Source: Ditylenchus dipsaci (lineage: Eukaryota; Nematoda; Chromadorea; Rhabditida; Anguinidae). From it: a DNA stretch of 64,000 bases. The DNA lies in assembly GCA_004194705.1 (NCBI GenBank), contig SADC01000105.1, positions 140,105-204,104 on the forward strand. The letters are read 5' to 3'. Shown here in pieces: positions 57,967-64,000 of this stretch (positions are counted from its first letter, which is position 1; each line of letters begins with the position of its first letter). The position numbers and the translations under genes are program-made. A model generated the notes under the pieces. That model had not been told where the DNA came from and did no database searches. It was given only the letters and a program-made list of their open reading frames with translations.

Positions 57967-58389
57967 TGCTTGGGGACGAAACCAGGTCAAACTATCGAAA
58001 AACATGACTTCCCTTCAAGACGAAAAATACCCTGGAAAAACATACCCCAAATGGTTTATTTTTCAGAAGTCATTGTCCACTTCAACCAGGTATATCGTTT
58101 TTCTCCTACGTCACTTTTTTATTTCCTACGTTTATCTGAAAGAGGAGTTTCAAGGCTACATTTTGGTACAAAAACTATGTCGATAAATACTAGTTTTTGA
58201 TGTTTTCATACGCAATTTAGTTTGCTTTAAATTCTTGAGAAGTGTGACTGCAAAAGTCGGTATTTTTATCCCCAATCAATGTTAAAACAATGAGAGTGTG
58301 TTCTAGAAATAAATTTTTCGAATTCCTCGCGTTTTTTTCGGTCTAGGAGTTCCCTTTCCGGCAAAAAATAAATAAAAATAAATAAAAAC

Positions 58390-58466
58390 GCCACCGGCGG
58401 GAGTCGAACTCGAGTCCCTTTTTGGTCACAAGCAAGAGTTTTACCACTACACCACCAAATTCAAAT
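58390..58466 (-). repeat. tRNA-like sequence
   Basis: On the minus strand: A-box-like GGTGTAGTGGTAAAACTC, B box GAGTTCGACTCCCGCC, and near-correct tRNA length (about 72 nt). The presumed anticodon loop contains GTG, but the anticodon stem does not pair well and the acceptor ends match poorly. Probably a tRNA pseudogene or SINE head. Confidence 0.4.
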
Positions 58467-58846
58467 ACAATTGACTCAACTGCATCTTTTGAAAGCCCGT
58501 GGTCTAGTCCAGGGTTTGACAAATGTGCCCTAAAAAGGCACATTTGTGCGCACATCGTATTTTTGAAAAAAAGGCATAAACGTACCCTTTTAGGACACAA
58601 TGTGCTCTTCCAGAGCACATATTTTTCGGGACTAAATTTATGTGCCGTTTTTAGGGCACATCATCCAAAAAATGTAAAAAAACCCAAAAGGCTTAAAGGG
58701 GCATGATCGTGCCCGATGGGGAGAAAAGGCCGCGAACCAGCAGTTCTTTTCTTTCTCGATAAATTTTTACATTCGTTCTCGTCTAGATTTTTAAGTTTTC
58801 TGTCTAGTTTTTAAAAGCAGTATAAGGTCATCTATATCAGATTTGA

Positions 58847-60685
58847 GGGACACGGACGTTTGATCGAAAAACCATTTGATAGAAAATCCGTTTGATCGAA
58901 AACCGTTTGATCGAAACCCGTTTGATCGAAAGGGACGTTTCACCGAAAATAATTTTTTCAAGGAGACTTAACACACTTGCATTCCCAATCATTTCCCAAT
59001 ATTGTTCAGCAAGTAGGACCGACTAGGACCATGAATCGAGGACCTCTAGTCGGGACTGATTGCACCCAGAGGGGTTCGAACCAACAACCTTGGTGATGAG
59101 TATATGGACCTCTAACTACTCAAACACTCAAAATTATAATAAATTAAAGGTATGCGCCAGGTGGATTCAAAAGCAACCACTACATCAATTTTTAGAAGCT
59201 GTTTCGTTCCAAGGATGTTTCGTCCCTATTTATTTTATCTCTAAACGTACAATAATTCACGCACATGAAATCCTGTTCTTTTAGGCGTCCCCGTAAGGGA
59301 CGTTCCATGTAAAGAACCTTTTAAAAAAACTGATTTATTCATAAAATGGCTGTAGGTGAAAACACCCCTTCAAAGTATGTAAATCCCCCTCAAACTTATT
59401 TTTTACCCCCTAAAATTAGAATTTTTAGTGAAATACTGCAGTAAATTTTGCGGGAATCTTAATTTTATAGTCAAAAATGACTTGGATCGCGCAAAATCCA
59501 GCCCCAGAGTGGCTAGAAGCCCCTGAAAATTGGTTTTTTGGGGGTTTACTAAAGGGGGGAGTAAACTTTTCGCAAAACTTCGATTGAGCGGATCATATTT
59601 CGGGCCCGATGGGCTCAATCGCTCAGGATTCCACCCTTAACCATTCTCAACCATCTTAAACCACCCTAAACCATCCCAAACTGCTCCAGACCAGTGTCTA
59701 ACTACCCTAAGTCAGTGCTTGGGGCGGTTTTTAAGATGGTTAAGAATGGTTAAGGGTGGAATTCTGAGCCATTGAGCCCATTGGACCCAAAATCTGATCC
59801 GCTCAATAGAATTCTTGCGATAAGTTTACTCCCCTTTTAGTAAACCCCTTAAAAACCAATTTTCAGGGCTTCTACCCACTCTGGGGCTGGATTTTGCGCG
59901 ATCCAAGTCATTTTTGACTATAAAATTCGGATTCCCGCAAAATTTACTGCAGTATTTCACCGAAAATTTAAATTTGACGGGGTAAAAAAATAATTTGACG
60001 GGGTAAATCAGTAATTTGACGGGTGAAATAGTTACAGCCCATTTTTAATTAAGGAAAAACGAGAATTAATTTGTTTTTAACTTCACTTAAAACTTTTGTC
60101 TTTTCAAAATTACCCATCTGATCATTATCTGATCATTCATTACCACATTCAAAGCCTTTTTTTATTGAATGACATAACACTTGAACACAAGAAAACTCAA
60201 TTTTCCATTTCAAAATTGTTAGCAATCTCCTTTTTAAAATTCTTCTGTGCTCCGTCTCTCGTAGTCCTGCACGATAAAGAGAATCGACGTTCGGCTTCTA
60301 CGTATTTCATTCGCCTTCCTTTTAGACGTTTACCCGCTTTCCATTGGATGTACTTCCTGATCACGACCTTGCTGAACCCACTCGAGAGCATCGATAAATT
60401 TCCACAGCCCCGGATGGCAGACATCTATCTTTTCGGGGAAACATGCCTTTTTGGAAGTGCGTGAATTAGTGTGCGTTTAGAGATAAAATAAATCGCGATG
60501 AAGGCAATGACAATTTTGTATACACGGTTTGACTGCCATATGAAAAGTATTTTCGACGAAACCTCCCTTTCGATCAAACGTCCCTTTCGATGAAACGGTT
60601 TTCGATCAAACGGTTTTCGATGAAACGGTTTTCGATCAAACGGATTTTCGATCAAACGGTTTTTCGATCAAACGTCACGTACCCC
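58847..60685. mobile_element. 1.84-kb TIR element with perfect 8-bp TSD
   Basis: Left end GGGACACGGACGTTTGATCG, right end the near inverse CGATCAAACGTCACGTACCCC, flanked on both sides by AGATTTGA (58839-58846, 60686-60693). Each end carries four to six copies of a unit near CCGTTTGATCGAAAA. Inside are a tRNA-like module (59050-59165, minus strand) that matches 36211-36330, and a foldback of about 620 bp (59400-60025). No transposase was recognised. Confidence 0.8.
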
Positions 60686-60966
60686 AGATTTGACGCATTA
60701 CGAGTTAAAAAATGGGACGATTCGAAAAAAATTCGAAAAAACTGCTGGTTCGCGCCTTAACGCACGGGCATGCCCCTTTAAGCTTCCGAAAAACAACCAA
60801 AAAAATAAAAACATTAAAGCGGCTCTTTTCTTAGCGGCATGTCTCATGCCGCATGCGGTGAGAATGTACGTCATAAAGCAATCAACAAGACCATAAGAAA
60901 ATTCATGTTCAGCAATATTTGATTTGCTTATAAAAGTGAGCGTGTTATCCAAAAGTCACTAACAGA

Positions 60967-61213
60967 CTACCGTGTTACTCTATTAAACGGGCAATCTCCT
61001 AATAAGCGGCTCCTCGACTTTGAGGGTTTTATATCTCAGCACAGAGAGTGAACATTTTGTGAAGCTGTTTTTTTGTATTTTCTAACTCCCAGAGCTCTAC
61101 CGATTGCACTTCTCAGATTTTGGTTGAGCACCCGAAAATCTCGAAATCAACATCGAATTTTTTCCGATTTTTCGAGGGGTTGAAAAATAAACGGGCATGC
61201 CCATTTAATAGAG
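60967..61213. mobile_element. MITE, ACCGTATTT family
   Basis: Starts ACCGTGTTACTCTATTAAAC and ends TTTAATAGAGATAATACGGTA. The interior matches 49706-49952 piece by piece. Further fragments with the unit AAACGGGCCCTCTCTAATA follow at 61255-61360 and 62740-62826. Confidence 0.65.
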
Positions 61214-61214
61214 A

Positions 61215-62830
61215 TAATACGGTATTCTTTAGTTCTTTTCCGGACATACCGATTTTCTCTATTAAACGGGCCCTCTCTATATTAAACGGGCCCTCTCTAA
61301 TAAACGGGCCCCTAAGGGAGGTTGAAAAATAAACGGGCCCTCTCTAATAAACGGGCCCCAAATCCACATTTTCTGCACTATATGAGATACTCTTAGCATA
61401 ATTTCTAGACTTAGCCTAGTATTATGAAGTTAGTTTTTTAAATTCAATTATTTGAGATATGTTTTGTCATAATTGTAGCTCGGTACGTTTGTACAATTAT
61501 TACTGAACTACCACAACTTTCACGTAGAAAAAGCCACAATCTATCGCATAAAACTTGTACTACCGTACTTTCTTTGATAGGACCCATGCTGGCTCATTTT
61601 CCGATAGCACTCCAGGTGGTAGCTGATTAGAGTTCAATTGGCGATAGAGGAAATACGGTATTATTTCCATTGTTATCCACAAAAGCCCAAAAACGTTTTT
61701 TTGGCATTAATGCAGGTTTCTCATCTAAAAATTCCTTAACACTAGAACGGCTGACTGTACTAAGTTTGCGTCTTGTGCCAAATTTAATGCTGAACAAAGA
61801 TAGGCGAAAAAAAAATTTCGAAAAAAGGTGCTTTTTGTAAATTGCACTCGGTCAATTTCTCAAAACTACCCGCGAAAAAATGGATGAGAAACTGAGATTA
61901 TACTGCTGCCATGTCTGATTTAGAGCATTATATAAGAAATCTGAAGCTATCATGCTTTTTTCGACAGCTGAAAACCCCTTAGCATTACATAAAAATAAAA
62001 CCCCGCCCTTCTTAATTTTAAAAGATCTACGTTCTAGTAGTATTAGTGACTCTTACCACTCTGTTCTCCAGTAAAAATATTCTTGCTTTTTGAGCCAGGA
62101 TATGGACTAAAAACAGGAGCAAGTTTTTTTACTTTAAAAAATTGCATCCAAGACAAGGGATGTGATTTCAAAACTAGGTAAGGAATGAGATAAAGCTGTT
62201 CACATCTAGCACAACAACATAAAATTAAAAAAATTAATCGAAACGAAAAAATGGGTCAGCTATATGAGAAAAACTAATAAGATTGATTAGAAAAAATATA
62301 ACCCCCTGGTCACACTCATTGGTTTTTCAGTGTCGAGGTCGCATTTCTTGAATTTTTTTGTGGCCAGAGATGATTTTTTCTAGTATCGTCTGAATATTTT
62401 ATGTACCAAACAATAGCTCAAGAGCTAAGCTTTTTAGTGTATGGAAAATGTTTTTCAAAAAATGTAACGATGTAGATCATCCCTTGACATCGACAAACCT
62501 ACAACTTTTTGTATTATTACACGCACTTTTGCTATATAAATCAATAGTTTCCTGATGAAGAAGAAAGCCTAGATTCTGAACTATTGTTTGGTATAAAAAC
62601 ATTCTAATGATACTAGAGAAAGTCATATCTGGCCACAAAAGAAGTTAAAAAAAAGGTCGACATCGACCAAGACCAAGTAGTGTGACCAAGTCTAACTTGT
62701 TTTGTTTTATAAAAATTTTCGAACAATTTTTTGTTGAAAATAAACGGGCCCTCTCTAATAAACGGGCCCCCTACGGAAGGGTTGAATAATTAAACGGGCC
62801 GGCACGTTTAATAGAGAAAATACGGTAAAT
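61215..62830. other. Repeat-filled intergenic region
   Basis: Holds ACCGTATTT-family fragments (61255-61360, about 61630-61660, 62740-62826) and a diverged foldback at about 62305-62695 (CTGGTCACACTCATTGG against CAAGTAGTGTGACCAAG; TACCAAACAATAG against CTATTGTTTGGTA). No gene was seen. Confidence 0.45.
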
Positions 62831-62973
62831 TTGCGACTAGAGTTGCGCATACACACAACCAAAAACAGAAAAATATCTACGCTACCAACTCACGAAACGG
62901 TTTATTGGAAAATTTCGTTTCTCAACAGGTAACAAACAACATACCAAGAGAGGATATACACACAATGACATTG

Positions 62974-63514
<541 letters not shown>

Positions 63515-63780
63515 AGCTTTCAACGATTTGATTGCTGAAAAGCAAGAAATTTAGGAGAAAAATCCAGCAAAATTATTTAGCAACACAATATTACAGAGTA
63601 GTATGCAAGTGAAAAGAATGTCATGAAGCTAGGGAGCAAAATTCTGCGAATTCAAATGAGCGAATTTTCAAATATTTAGTTGAGCAAAGGCTGTAACTGA
63701 AGTGCGCTCCATTAGTTACTAATTGGCCTTGTAATTTCGCTGTCTTTTTATTTCAATTTTTTATTTTGTTTGCACTAGCG

Positions 63781-63955
63781 TGTAGCCCTAGATCTTGGCT
63801 TTCTACCACAACTATCAACACTCCGCTGAAAAAAATCGAGAATGGAAAGATTGAAAATAAAATTAGTTTGAAAATTTCAATTCTAAACCTTAACATCTCT
63901 ACATTTTTCAATTCATTCACCGAGCTTGATAATTCATTAGAAAGCAAGATCTAGG
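63781..63955. repeat. Short foldback MITE
   Basis: TGTAGCCCTAGATCTTGGCT on the left pairs with AGCAAGATCTAGGGCTACA on the right, about 175 bp. Related wording (AAAGCTGAGATCCAGAGCTAC) occurs near 26197. It lies just upstream of the ribosomal protein gene. Confidence 0.65.
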
Positions 63956-64000
63956 GCTACATGATAAAACAAAACAAATTGTAAAAATTCACAACCAACT

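Noticed and set aside
58390..58466. Functional tRNA-His gene on the minus strand
   Set aside because: The A and B boxes and the length fit, but the anticodon stem and acceptor stem do not pair well enough. Kept as a tRNA-like repeat.

Overview
The window looks like nuclear DNA of a nematode, most likely a plant-associated one. It is AT-rich, and its genes have many small exons and mostly short GT-AG introns of about 45-80 bp. The genes that can be recognised are animal or nematode types: a vitellogenin with the nematode-style C-terminus, a nematode-type Cys-loop channel, a ShKT-domain secreted protein and a nematode-style BTB domain. A polysaccharide lyase family 3 (PL3) pectate lyase points to the plant-parasitic or fungus-feeding lineages that carry such genes. 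No species can be named from the sequence alone.

Layout: 1-5.9 kb holds only repeats. 6.0-11.0 kb (+) is a cation-type ligand-gated ion channel. It converges on a secreted ShKT and Gly/Leu-repeat gene at 11.0-12.2 kb (-). 16.8-20.4 kb (+) is an unrecognised coiled-coil and cysteine-rich protein of about 492 aa. 22.4-25.1 kb (+) is an unusual RRM plus BTB protein, which converges on a complete 16-exon vitellogenin gene at 26.6-34.5 kb (-). The vitellogenin promoter has a TATA box and exact matches to the C. elegans vitellogenin promoter elements VPE1 and VPE2. 38.8-42.4 kb (+) encodes a soluble protein derived from the ATPase domain of an ABCG transporter with most catalytic motifs lost. 53.9-55.6 kb (+) is the pectate lyase. 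63.0-63.5 kb (-) is ribosomal protein S14. The genes do not form one pathway; they look like independent neighbours.

The rest is dense with non-autonomous DNA transposons and foldback repeats, several with clear target-site duplications: pogo-like elements (TA), hAT-like mini-elements and two larger terminal-inverted-repeat elements (8 bp), and TTAA elements. tRNA-like modules recur, one of them in a 401-bp tandem array.

Nearly every gene needs single-base frame corrections, almost all of them missing bases. Ribosomal protein S14 alone needs four. The breaks therefore look mainly like residual long-read indel errors, not gene death. Exon limits were read by eye and may be off by a base or two.
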